Shown here piece after piece: positions 50,999-60,837 of a stretch of 64,000 bases of DNA; position 1 is the stretch's first letter; each line of letters starts with the position of its first letter. The stretch is from the NCBI RefSeq assembly GCF_025370935.1, contig NC_133472.1:43869314-43933313 (forward strand), in the 5' to 3' direction. A program made the translations under genes and the position numbers. Source of the stretch: Choristoneura fumiferana. Lineage: Eukaryota > Arthropoda > Insecta > Lepidoptera > Tortricidae. The notes beneath the pieces were generated by a model. That model did no database searches, was not told where the DNA came from, and saw only the letters and a list, made by a program, of their open reading frames with translations.

Positions 50999-51489
50999 TA
51001 AATACTGCCTTTTTTATCCCTAGTCAGTTTTGGACATTTCGGTTAGTGTACAGACTAAAGTTCTAATTTAATTTTAAAAATTTGTCCTTCACATAGTACA
51101 TTCGGCAGTTATTCCTACAATTGATTTAATTTTGTACTTTATAAAGTACACGAGGACTCACGCGAATTTAAAAATGTTTTTTTTTCAATTACCTCGCCAT
51201 TTCAGATATCACGGTCATAATAACTGCTTGTAAATATAAAAATTGTCGTTGTCGTCAATATAAAAATAAACATGACTTTTTTTGATAAATGAAAGTGAAT
51301 TAAATTAAACCGGATCAGAGTCAGGGCATAATATGAAATGTGTGACATAACCTCCAAGGTCACCCGAGAAGTCGGTTAAAAAAATAATAGTTATGAGTTT
51401 CGTCACGAATCGATTTGTTAAATTATTACTGATTTCGTATTTATGTGTCACTAATGCAAACTGTCATTTTTACATATTATTTGTATTAT
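50999..51489 (+). other. Gene 4 intron 2, nothing recognised
   Basis: No repeat family or exon recognised. Confidence 0.45.
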
Positions 51490-51498
51490 TAATGCGAA

Positions 51499-51545
<47 letters not shown>

Positions 51546-51670
51546 ACGTTTGTTATCCTTCACGCTAAAGCAACTGGATGAATTTGGATGAAATTTGGTA
51601 TGTATGTAGGTAGCTGGAATTCTTGAATAACACATATAGACTACTTTTTACCCGGATATTTCCACGGATG
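51490..51670 (+). repeat. G-like repeat with TG microsatellite
   Basis: ATTAATGCGAAAGTTTGTGT, (TG)n at about 51502-51543, then CACGCTAAAGCAACTGGATG and TACTTTTTACCCGGATATTT. Confidence 0.7.
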
Positions 51671-51689
51671 GAAAACATCGAGACGACTA

Positions 51690-51855
51690 TGGTGAAGGAA
51701 AGCATCATGAGGAAACCTGCACTGCATTGGTGCCTGTAAAGTTCCCAATCCTCACTGGGCCCGCGTGGGAATTACGGCCCAAGCCCTCTCATTTTGAGAG
51801 GAGGCCTGTTCCCAGCAGTGGGACATATACAGGCTGAGATGAATGATGAATTCCC
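51690..51855 (+). mobile_element. C-SINE, 5'-truncated
   Basis: GGTGAAGGAAAGCATCATGA, CCTCACTGGGCCCGCGTGGG, GAGGCCTGTTCCCAGCAGTG and a short GATGAATGATGAA tail. Confidence 0.8.
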
Positions 51856-52704
51856 ACGGAATCGAAATAAAATCCCAGAATTCTATCCGCTAAGGAGTAG
51901 CCATTATGTGACATATATTTTTAGACATATGTTTTATATGCAACGTCAGTGAAATTCGCGACGTTGTTTTTGGGAATTCCTAATGGTTAAGGCGTGTGAA
52001 GCCGCGGTTAAAAGTTAGTAACTTAAAGCAGGAAGCACAGTTTGGTCACCAAACAGCTTTCTCTTTCCAACGCTAATGACAGAAAGAGACGGCTTGACGC
52101 GTGTAAACTTTACTCTCATTATAATTTTTATTAAGTAAAGCTTGGAAAACTTAATTACGATGATACTGAAAAACATATTTCCTTTCAAGGACATTAATGA
52201 TTAGTTCAGAGAAACATGTATATAGGACAGATTTTATCTCAAAGCGCAATTCTGATTTATGATTAACTTGTCCTTCGTCCTCATCAGGTTCAATATTATA
52301 AACCTTGACTGCTTCGAGAAAATACTGTTAGAGAGTTAAGTAGATCAAATTGCAGCCCGCGGTGAAAATACTATAGATTTTATAGCAACATAAGTGAATT
52401 GACCTTGACTTTAGCGGGCAGCGTGGCGTAAAGGCTGACCAGGAATATAAAAACCTGATGCGAGGGCAGCCCTTCAACGTTTTATATTGCAACATTCTTT
52501 GCACTTAATATACGATACCGAACCAGTCATATTGACAATTGACAACGGCGTCTGTGATGCTATTTAAAGGAATACTTCAAGAATACTTTCTAATCCCTCA
52601 AACTTTTTTTATGACAAATACTTTTATACGTTGTGATTTATTTTCCTTCCAAGGCTCATAATCATCGGGATTTTAACGCACAAAAAAACAAAATAACACT
52701 TTTT
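51856..52704 (+). other. Gene 4 intron 2, nothing recognised
   Basis: No repeat family or exon recognised. Confidence 0.45.
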
Positions 52705-52988
52705 CTGGTTTTTCTGTGCATCCACGTCTCAGTTTGTATTTTCGATATGTTTCACGGGATACCCGTAAAAGTAACAAATTTGGAGTTGAAATAAAAAAAT
52801 ACAAAAAGACTCCAAAAAACCAATCATATTATTTGACAAAGTTGCATATCGTACCATCACCTACATTAACCTGCCATAGCGGAACATGCAAAAATACTTG
52901 TCTCACGTTCTACCGGCCCTGGAAATATGTATCGGATATATGTACGCTTTGTCATGTCAGATAGTGCTATGAGTATGCTGGTGACTAT
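52705..52988. repeat. D fragment and L foldback
   Basis: 52705-52832 is one end of D in reverse (CTGGTTTTTCTGTGCATCCA, ACAAAAAGACTCCAAAAAAC). 52851-52988 is L (ACCATCACCTACATTAACCT..ATGCTGGTGAC), diverged. Confidence 0.7.
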
Positions 52989-53030
52989 AATCTCTGGCAG
53001 CCTTTAAAACTTGAACATTGGTTATTACAT

Positions 53031-53396
53031 GAGGGCTATCGCGTATGAATTCACCGCTAGAGGCGCTAGTGTAGCGTGAGGTCTCCGAAATGTCAAATCT
53101 CAGTTTTTGGGTGAGCTACGCGGGCTTATTTAGAATTAGAATAATTTTGTGAATATTTTGCATTAACTGAAATTAATTATGGCAATTATGAGTTACGGGG
53201 CAATGAATGTCTGTGTTTGGAGACAGTTTTGTCTTTTGGAAACTTTTGTCCTCCCTTTTTTTCCAAAAAAAAAACGGGACTACGCAACACTGTGGTTGCT
53301 CGATATTTTTATGGTAAATTTGAAAGCACGCCCGTACAGATTTAAAACCTCACGCAACAGTGGCGCCATCTAGAAAGACAAAAAACGATAGTCCTC
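53031..53396 (+). mobile_element. Family A MITE, copy 7
   Basis: 366 bp, GAGGGCTATCG start, CGATAGTCCTC end. Flanks TTACAT and ATTGTT give an AT duplication but not the AATT core of the other six. In gene 4 intron 2. Confidence 0.85.
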
Positions 53397-53892
53397 ATTG
53401 TTTTTATGTTTCTTTTTCTAATGACGTCCCCTGCTCCGACTCTTTACGTGTAATCATACGAGAATATGTCTACTTTGTTTCTACGAACTCTGTTTGACGT
53501 AAACGATCTAGTATTCCATGCGTGCACGCATTTCCCTTTTAAGGAGAAAGTATGCAATTTAAAGTCCACTCACGAGACGGGCATACGCGTTCGCCGGTCC
53601 AATGTGACAATAAACTGTGCTTAATTAAAAAAAAACCGGTTTACACGAGAGTTTCTTTTTTAATTCATCAGGTGCTGGACTTTGTTCAGTACCTTAAACG
53701 CATATAAGCGTTCATTAGTAAAAATAAATCGCGCTCACTCTAGTTAAAGTTAAGTCTAGATAGTAATTAAGTAAGAAAAATACTTTTGTAAATACATTCT
53801 ACCTTCCATTTTTACTTATTACCATTATTTTTACAACTACTTACCATTTTTCTTGAATATTATAATACTTAGATAAACTTCAATTCCATTTT
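53397..53892 (+). other. Gene 4 intron 2, nothing recognised
   Basis: No repeat family or exon recognised. Confidence 0.45.
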
Positions 53893-54160
53893 AATTAATT
53901 TACATTGTGAAGATTATTTTTCAGCACATTTTACAGTCGAGTTCATAAAATCAAAAATATCTCGACACGACTCTATTGTTAACGACGTAGAAGCGTGTTT
54001 AGATATTTTTGATAAAATTTTTGCTCACAAGTTTATGAACTTGACTGTACCTTTTCACAAAATTAACTTAAGTACTCACTCTTTAGTAACTTTGATCCAA
54101 ATTCAATATAGTCAATTATGTGGACGATTTTCCATTTCTAATGAATCACAATAAATCTTT
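53893..54160 (+). repeat. Duplicate of 46590-46735, with a K insertion
   Basis: ATTAATTTACATTG, TTTCAGCACA, CACAAAATTAACTT, AATTCAATATAGTCA and GACGATTTTCC..GAATCACAATAAA follow the order of the upstream copy. A K MITE interrupts it at 53934-54047. Confidence 0.65.
53934..54047. mobile_element. K foldback MITE, 114 bp
   Basis: CAGTCGAGTTCATAAA at the left, TTTATGAACTTGACTG at the right, TA outside both. The upstream duplicate at 46640 lacks it. Confidence 0.85.
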
Positions 54161-54218
54161 TTAGACTGTCTAGATTTTGCAAAACGACCTATATCAATTC
54201 TATTTTCTTTTGTTACAG

Positions 54219-54483
54219 CAAACATGTAACCATCCACGTGCCATACAAAGTCCACACGATCCACCACCACCACGTCTCCAAAGTCCACGTGCCAGTGGTG
54301 AAGGAAGTGGTGAAAGAGGTGGTGAAGGAAGTGCCCGTGTACAAGGAAATCCACGTGCCCGTGGTGAAGCACGTGCCCTACCCTGTCGAGAAGAAGGTGG
54401 TCGTGGAGAAGATTGTGCCCGTGCACGTGCACGAAGAACACAAGGGATGGGAGAGCGAGTCGTTGTCTCACGGCTGGAATTGA
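54219..54483 (+). CDS. Gene 4, terminal coding exon
   Basis: Acceptor TTCTTTTGTTACAG; one base completes a His codon, then 87 codons and TGA. It holds nearly all of the mature protein: KHVTIHVPYKVHTIHHHHVS, a VVKEVVKEVVKEVPVYKE stretch, HVPVVKHVPYPVEKKVVVEK and the end SLSHGWN. Alternating Val with Lys/Glu/His suggests an extended beta-like structural protein. The frame keeps Val/Pro periodicity throughout, whereas the opposite-strand frame is only its mirror. The three exons total 345 nt (114 residues plus stop). Confidence 0.8.
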
Positions 54484-54512
54484 ACGGGCTGCATGTGTAT
54501 TAGTAGATATAG
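54484..54512 (+). other. Gene 4 3' UTR, first part
   Basis: 29 bp after the stop, ending at the good donor ATATAG|GTAAGTTT. Suggests the 3' UTR is spliced to 55167. Confidence 0.45.
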
Positions 54513-54569
54513 GTAAGTTTTAGAAATCAGCCTGATAGGGCTATCCCTACGCACCTATGTGCGTCGACC

Positions 54570-54830
54570 ATCACCATTATTAGCCGTAAGACGTCCACTG
54601 TTGGACATAGGCCTCCCCATAGACCTCCAGTTGCTTCGGTTGGCAGCGGCCTGCATCCACCGTGAACCCGCGGCTTTAACCAGGTCATCCGACCATCTCG
54701 TTGGTGGAAATGAAGCGCTTGCCGATAAGCGATCTCGATTCGAAAACTTTTCATCCCCAACGGCCATCTGTTCTCCGTGGTATAAGGCCCAATGCACAAC
54801 TAGCTAATCCGCTTGGCTATGTCAATAACT
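54570..54830 (-). pseudogene. RTE-like LINE 3' end
   Basis: The minus strand has DDLVKAAGSRWMQAA and NRSNWRSMG in one frame, followed by GGCCTATGTCCAACAGTGGA. Frameshifted and decayed. Lies in the putative 3' UTR intron of gene 4. Confidence 0.65.
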
Positions 54831-54919
54831 CAAGTTCTTCTACTTAGGTATACCTTACTTTATTACAATCAAAGGAAAACTCAGAAATTCATTTCGGTGA
54901 CATTCATTTTTTTTACTAT

Positions 54920-55016
54920 CCATTTTCTATGTCCCACTGCAGTGCAAAGGGTTCTCCCTCGGACTTCCAACTTCCCCTGTCGGCAGCTATGTTTTGCCAG
55001 TCGTTTCTGAATGCGT
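54920..55016 (-). pseudogene. LINE C-terminal fragment
   Basis: The minus strand reads NDWQNIAADRGSWKSEGEPF and ALQWDIENG before a stop, another non-LTR reverse transcriptase ending. Confidence 0.65.
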
Positions 55017-55166
55017 CCAAGTTTAATCGACAAAATCTTCAATCAATCTTGTTTGAATTTGTAAACATAACAAATTCAAACAATTTATGATTATTCGCCT
55101 CGATATTATAAATAAATTGTAGAGGGAGCTTTAAGATTATTATTATAATAGTTTGTTTGTCCTCAG

Positions 55167-55710
55167 GTATATCAATAAGGAGGATATGATCGCAGAAGTG
55201 AACCAACGTACCTACAACTAAAACTATAATGAAATAGCAAAGCGAAATTCACTTTGATGCCATTAATCATCAATACGCTAACGTAATAATCCGACAGGGA
55301 CTGTTAGGTTGTGTCGCGCGAGTCGCGACAAACTCTAGACTAAAAATATCGGATAAAGAAATTGTAGGACGATTATCCGATATTTTAATAAGTGATTCTT
55401 GATTTATTTGAGTCCCAAGGAAGCTTTCTGTATCAATAGTCATGAATTAAAGCTTAAATTCAACTAAATTAAAGCTATTTGCGATTTTTTTTGTAATCAA
55501 AAAGCTCAGCTGTTAAACCAAGCACATTAAAATTTTGACTGTTATTATTCGATTTAAAATGTCAATTCGATGGTTCGTCAAGCGAAATACTTGTTTGTTA
55601 TTTCATTATATGTAAAATAGAGTTACCATTATACATAATGTCATTGTAAATTTGTCATAATTACTGTTTTATGTTAAGCACCAAAGAAATAAATGATGTT
55701 TTCTACAAAA
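55167..55710 (+). terminator. Gene 4 putative 3' UTR exon and poly(A) signal
   Basis: The acceptor TTTGTTTGTCCTCAG ends at 55166. No repeat lies downstream until 55966. AATAAA at 55688-55693 is followed by a GT-rich stretch. Inferred only from splice and poly(A) signals. Confidence 0.4.
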
Positions 55711-55965
55711 GCAAGCGAATTTTTATTTAGGATACACAGAATACAGGTGTCGTTCAAATAATTCGGAACATTTGTCCGAACATTTACCTCCTTCCAATAT
55801 TTCCTACTTCAAAGAGGTTTTGGTAATGCGATTGGGCACTTTTACTGACTGACAGTTTAAATTCCGGAAAGAGGTACGGCAAAGTGCAAAAATGGGTCAA
55901 TCAAGTTTTTTGGTGACAAAAACAAGACAAAATAAAAACAAAAGTTTTTAGTGTAGCTTGTTTTT

Positions 55966-56240
55966 ATTTTTATTCGACTGGATGGCAAACGAACAAGTGG
56001 ATCTCTTGATGGTAAGAGATCACCACTGCCCATAAACATCTGCGACACCAGGGGTATTGCAGATGCGTTGCCAACCTAGAGGCCTAAGATGGGATACCTC
56101 AAGTGCCAGTAATTTCACCGGCTGTCTTACTCTTCACACCGAAACACAACAGTGCAAACACTGCTGCTTAACGGCAGGATTAGCGAGCAAGATGGTGGTA
56201 GCAATCCGGGCGGACCTTGCACAAGGTCCTACAACCTGCT
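55966..56240 (+). repeat. J repeat
   Basis: TATTCGACTGGATGGCAAAC, GTAAGAGATCACCACTGCCC, CTAGAGGCCTAAGATGGGAT and GCGGACCTTGCACAAGGTCC. Very similar to 21338-21598. Confidence 0.85.
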
Positions 56241-56399
56241 TGTTGCCATGGTACCGTCTCCCGAGTCACTTATGAAAAGTATAATTTTATGGGGTAAAAA
56301 TCCACTAAAAGTTAGGAGTTTTGTGACATTTCTCTACAGAATAATAACACTAAAAGTTGATTGACCCAAATGTAGGTATCTATACGAACCACTCAAAAA

Positions 56400-56711
56400 T
56401 TATGTTACCACAGCCAACCTCCTAACGCCAAAGTAAAGTTATGTTACCACAGCCAACCTCCTAACGCCAAAGTAAAATTATGTTACCACAGCCAACCTCC
56501 TAATGCCAAAATAAAATTATGTTACCACAGCCAACCTCCTAACGCCAAAGTAAAATTATGTTACCACAGCCAACCTCCTAACGCCAAAGTAAAATTATGT
56601 TACCACAGCCAACCTCCTAACGCCAAAGTAAAATTATGTTACCACAGCCAACCTCCTAACGCCAAAGTAAAATTATGTTACCACAGCCAACCTCCTAACG
56701 CCAAAGTAAAA
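56400..56711 (+). repeat. 39-bp minisatellite, 8 units
   Basis: Eight head-to-tail units of TTATGTTACCACAGCCAACC..TCCTAACGCCAAAGTAAAA, nearly identical. 39 is a multiple of three, so one frame (starting TTA TGT TAC) stays open through the array. No start codon or splice context supports translation. Confidence 0.95.
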
Positions 56712-56960
56712 TTTTTGTTTTATAAACATGAAACTTTATGTCACACTACTGAGAGAGTTTAATGTCAAATTACCGATAAGTGCTTTATAAAGGACTTTGG
56801 GCGTTAGGGGTAACGTCGCAATAAGAGTCTGTGGTACATATTTTCAAAGCGTTGGAAGGTATATACTTTTACATTCGACCGTACAACGACGAGCAAAGGG
56901 AGGAATGTTAGGTATATATAATTCCTACCACAATGTGCGAGCCGAGCCAGGAGGGCTAAT

Positions 56961-57072
56961 ACTACGAAATTCGAAAATCGAAGTTCGTATCGTACTGTCC
57001 CTCTCACTCCCATATTAAATAATATTAGCGTAAGCGGGACGGCAAGATACGAAGTTCGAATTTTGCACTTAG
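56961..57072. mobile_element. P foldback
   Basis: ACTACGAAATTCGAAAATCG, TCGTACTGTCCCTCTCACTC, then GCGGGACGGCAAGATACGAA and GTTCGAATTTTGC. Confidence 0.7.
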
Positions 57073-57156
57073 CAAAATTTAGCAAAGTAGAACATACTCG
57101 TGGTAAACATTGTCATTAATTTAATACAATACATTAAAGGTCCTATTATACCGTAT

Positions 57157-57302
57157 AGTGCCATGACCGTTATAGGAACGTGTCAGAAACGGAATGTCCA
57201 GCGCATACATGACACGGAAATGTGCTAGTGTGCATAGTTTCATACTTTTCAATACAAAGGATATATTTTTGCCAGACACGTTTCTGTTACGGTCATAGTG
57301 TG
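57157..57302. mobile_element. Foldback MITE
   Basis: GTGCCATGACCGTTATAGGA and TTCTGTTACGGTCATAGTG are imperfect inverses; GAACGTGTCAGAAA pairs with GCCAGACACGTTTC. Confidence 0.65.
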
Positions 57303-57344
57303 ACACGGTGTGGGTGTTCCTTTAGCTCGCAGTGATATTTCCAG

Positions 57345-57590
57345 TCTTCTTTTTAACCCCCGACGCAAAAAGAGGGGTGTTATAAGTTTGACCGCTATGT
57401 CTGTCTGTCTGTCTGTGGCAGCGTAGCTCTTAAACGGGTGGACTGATTTGAATGCAGTTTTTTATTTAAAATCAGGGTTTCTACAGATGGTTCATAGACA
57501 TGTTTCACCAAAATCGGTTCAGCCGTTTTTGAGATATTGGACTTTGAAGTGACAGAGTCGGGGGTGTTTCCAACTTTTTGTTGGTACTTC
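57345..57590 (+). repeat. F repeat
   Basis: TTTTAACCCCCGACGCAAAA, AGTTTGACCGCTATGTCTGT, CTCTTAAACGGGTGGACTGA, GGTTCAGCCGTTTTTGAGAT, TCCAACTTTTTGTTGGT. Confidence 0.85.
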
Positions 57591-58846
57591 TGACTAACTA
57601 GTTTTAGCTGTAACCAGGACAAGTTAGAGTAGATCTAACTTATGTAAATATGTTGCTATTTTCGCACGGTATTGTAAGTATTTCTTTGTTTTGCTGCTCC
57701 AAATTTTATCACGTGTCTTCTCTACATCCTAACATGGCCCAGTTTGTGCATCGCAACGCGTCAGTCTTGATTTCTGGAACGGAAATGGACAAAGTATGAC
57801 AACTCCGAACAAAGTATGGGAATCAATAACAAAGTAATGAGAATTGAAAACAAAGTTGTTGGATTAACCTGTCCTCTGCCAGAGGCACAAATTTGTGCCC
57901 AAATTCCTTTGATCCTGTTATCCTGGGAGATGACAGATTAAGAATAAATTCGTTGGATTGAGAATAAACTTATTGGAATAGAAATAGAAATAGAAATAAA
58001 CTTTATTGTTATAACTGTGTGCATAATAGGGTGTCTACAAAAGTTAAGTCTCAACAGTTTGTCCATTTCGGACGTACAATATAAAATCTTATTATATATT
58101 AATTTATCTTGTATAATATCTATAATTATTTTCGCGCAAGTATACTTATTAATTTCAACGAGCAAAAAATTCTTTTGTATTGGATTGAGAACAAAGTATG
58201 TAAAGAATAAAATAAATCGTTTGGCAAAATAATTCATACGGCGCTGCGCCTGCGTGATTAACTCACACTGAGAAAATGCTGTCAAATGACGTCACGACGA
58301 TCAATACCTTTAGTCTTACGTCGTAGCCTCGTTTATCATAAACGTCAACGATTGGCGGGAAAACTATAAGCATTCGTGACTTAGACATTTATTTATCAAA
58401 GTGGGCCAGTTACTCGTGACAGTCAAAGAAGTTTTAATCAATGACTATTAATTATCTCAGGGTGTTTTTATGCAGCAAAGTCGATTCTCTATTTATCTCC
58501 AGAAAGTATGTATGTATGTAAACTTTTTATTGTACAAAAGAAAAGAAACAAAACACAATTGACAAACTTTGAGATAATTGGCGGGCTTATCCATTTAAGG
58601 GATCTCTACCAGTCAACCTTTGAGTAGATAAGAGGAGTAACCAGTTAGGGTCCGACAAAGAGTGAGTTTATGAGTCAAAAATAGTGGAAGCTACTGTACA
58701 ATCTTTTAAACAATATAATACATAGAATACAATATAAATAAATCAATTAACTACTATTTATATGTATACAACCATAACACATAATTATTATACATGCCAA
58801 TATAAAACAAAGGAATGTCCTCAAATGTTTAAGGAGGAGCTGTAAG
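57591..58846. other. Intergenic, or 3' part of gene 5
   Basis: A reiterated ACAAAGTATG word near 57790-57870 and a (GAAATA)n run near 57976. A minus-strand acceptor (TTTCCGTTCCAG, ending near 57776) opens a short frame closing at a stop after 14 codons; it could be a last exon of gene 5 but is not called. Confidence 0.35.
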
Positions 58847-58935
58847 TCACTTCCTTCTCAAGCCCTCCCTGAAAGATGCTACAGTGGGAGATTGCCCGAT
58901 GGAGGTCGGTAACTGATTCCACAGCCAACATAAAC
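58847..58935 (-). pseudogene. LINE reverse transcriptase terminal fragment
   Basis: The minus strand reads WLWNQLPTSIGQSPTVASFR and EGLRRK then TGA, the WN.LP......FK..L ending of non-LTR reverse transcriptases. It lies 130 bp after the last called gene 5 exon. Confidence 0.65.
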
Positions 58936-59067
58936 AACAAGTAAAGTAAACAAAACAAAACAAACTTTGAAATATTTTATGCTTAAGTCTATTCCTAGAG
59001 ACGTGTGCTGCTTTAAAAATATGGTACCTAATTTGTTAGCACTATATTATTGCGCAAAAAGCCTTAC

Positions 59068-59204
59068 GCGATTTATGTCCAGCGGTCTCATCGTGTCAGC
59101 GTACATTCTCCAGAACAGAGTGACGTGGCGCTCCTGGAGTTTGTTGGCCTTTTCGAGAGCAGTGGTCAAGCGCCAATAGTCGTCGGGGAGAGACCACACG
59201 ATAC
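59068..59204 (-). CDS. Gene 5, exon d (unknown protein)
   Basis: Acceptor GTACTTGCCTTAG; two bases complete a Gly codon, then 45 codons to the donor AATCGC|GTAAGG. Peptide IVWSLPDDYWRLTTALEKAN..RHVTLFWRMYADTMRPLDINR, largely helical. Without the donor the frame would close six codons later, so this could also be a terminal exon. I do not recognise the family. Confidence 0.5.
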
Positions 59205-59249
59205 CTAAGGCAAGTACACGTAAGGATCCAAATAAATAACAATAATAAT

Positions 59250-59300
59250 ATCATGGGACACTTGACACCAATTGAACTAGTCCCAAACTAAGCAAGGCTG
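59250..59300 (-). repeat. Arg-SINE tail beside a splice donor
   Basis: The minus strand reads TTTGGGACTAGTTCAATTGG then TGTCAAGTGTCCC, the end of the Arg-SINE. It starts within about 25 bp of the exon c donor (G|GTAAGTACC). Confidence 0.6.
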
Positions 59301-59308
59301 GTACTTAC

Positions 59309-59387
59309 CGATGAGATTAGCAATAAAAAGTTTATCCGCCAACTCATTTGCCGCCTCCTCGATGTTAGGGTTCACCGGGTAGTTCGT
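59309..59387 (-). CDS. Gene 5, exon c (unknown protein)
   Basis: Acceptor TTCATAATTTTAG, donor CTCATCG|GTAAGT; 26 codons plus one base. Peptide TNYPVNPNIEEAANELADKL then FIANLI. The split G|GT codon joins in phase to exon d. Amphipathic helix-rich; family unknown. Confidence 0.55.
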
Positions 59388-59406
59388 CTAAAATTATGAA
59401 ACATCA

Positions 59407-59736
59407 AATTCAAATTTCAAATGATTTATTCAGTAAATAGGCCGCAATGGGCACTTTTACACGTCTATTTTTAAACTACCAGCGCTTTCGGAAAGACCAT
59501 CATTGCCAATAAGAATGCGCCGCAAGAAACTTGGCAGAAAGTCATTTTTTCATAATAATATAATTACAAATAAGATACTTAAAAACTATATTATACAATT
59601 AAAGAAAAAAAATACTTAAATAATAATAATAATAATAATACAGGGATGTATGGGGACCCTTAGTTACAATACTAAACACTAACTATATCTAAACTATATC
59701 TACGTTCAGTGGAAGTGTAGAATGCTTCCACCGTCA
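59407..59736 (+). repeat. H repeat, long version
   Basis: Same block order as 31785-32244, ending GTTCAGTGGAAGTGTAGAAT and GCTTCCACCGTC. In a gene 5 intron. Confidence 0.8.
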
Positions 59737-60002
59737 TAAATTTTAAAATAATAATACTATAATTTAGTTCTGAAATATACATTGCGGTCAAGTAACCATT
59801 AAGCTTTTGGATTTCGAAGGCAAGTTCACGTCTGCCGCCCCCAAAGTTAGCTCACACGCACTCATGTCATGCTCTGAAAGCAGAGCGGTACCGAGGGCAT
59901 GGTATTGCTTCCGTTCCCATAAGCTCTATGGGATCGTCTTGGGAACTTCGATCCATCAATAGACCGACTGCAATACCTACCTTTACACCATGTGTTGGCG
60001 AG

Positions 60003-60098
60003 GAATGTGTTCTTGAACCAATAGAAACGCTTCAACTATCCTCGCGCAGCACCGCTCTGGTGGAAACAGCTGAGCGGAGCGAGACGGGGTAATTGAAG
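60003..60098. repeat. Q repeat
   Basis: CAATAGAAACGCTTCAACTA, CTCTGGTGGAAACAGCTGAG and AATTGAAGCGTTCCATTC. No other feature is seen from 59737 to here. Confidence 0.65.
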
Positions 60099-60803
60099 CG
60101 TTCCATTCATCATAATCATCATCAGCCGGAAGACGTTCACTGCTGGACAAAGGCCTCCCCCTTAGAACGCCACAATCGACGAATCGCCACTTGCATCCAC
60201 CGGTTTCCCGCAACTGTCACGATGTCATCAGTCCACCTGGTGGGAGGCCTGCCAACGCTTCGTCTTCCGGTTCGTGGTCGCCACAAGAGGACTTTTCTCC
60301 CCCCAAACGGTTATATGTTCTTCGAGCGATGTGGCCTGCCCATTGCCACTTCAATTTGCATATTTTTCCAGCTATGTCAGTGACTTTAGTTCTTCGACGA
60401 ATTTCCGTATTCCGGATTTTATCGCGCAAAGAAACTCCGAGCATAGCTCTCTCCATAGCTCGCTGCGTGACTCTGAGCCTATCTAAGAGGCCAACAGTCA
60501 AGGACCATGTCTCAGCGCCATAAGTCATCACTGGCAACACACACTGGTCGAAGACTCTAGTCTCAGGCACTGCGGAATATTGGACGAGAAGACATCACGA
60601 AGTTTCCCGAACGCTGCCCATCCGAGTTGGATTCTTCGGGCGACCTCTTTGTCGAAGTTGGACCTACCCAATTGGACAACTTGTCCAAGAAAAACATAGT
60701 GGTCAACAACTTCGAGTGCATTGTTCCCAATGAAGCGTTGCATTGGTTCATGAAAAATACATTCCTCCCACATCTCTGGTTGAAACACAACCTGAGGAAA
60801 CAA
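60099..60803 (-). pseudogene. RTE-type LINE, 3' fragment
   Basis: The minus strand gives successive frames HYVFLGQVVQLGRSNFDKEV, ARRIQLGWAAFGKLRDVFSS, FDQCVLPVMTYGAETWSLT, QRAMERAMLGVSLRDKIRN, WQWAGHIARR, then NRWMQVAIRRLWRSKGEAFV and GTCCAGCAGTGAACG plus a GATGATGAT tail. This is the end of an RTE-clade reverse transcriptase, broken by frameshifts near 60550 and 60215. It lies in a gene 5 intron. Confidence 0.85.
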
Positions 60804-60837
60804 TAAAAACTAAAAAGAGAAAGACAAGTCTAGTAGT

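Noticed and set aside
54112..54471. 119-codon minus-strand frame over gene 4 exon 3
   Set aside because: Mirror of the VPV/KHV-rich coding exon; the plus strand has splice signals, signal peptide and stop in register.
54177..54503. Arg/Gly-rich plus-strand frame over the same exon
   Set aside because: Out-of-frame shadow; it does not join exon 2 in phase.
56400..56711. CRISPR-like array
   Set aside because: Units are contiguous with no unique spacers, in a eukaryotic genome; it is a minisatellite.
58017..58232. 71-codon plus-strand frame near 58 kb and its 115-codon minus counterpart
   Set aside because: AT-rich, Ile/Lys/Asn-biased on both strands, with no motif; treated as non-coding.
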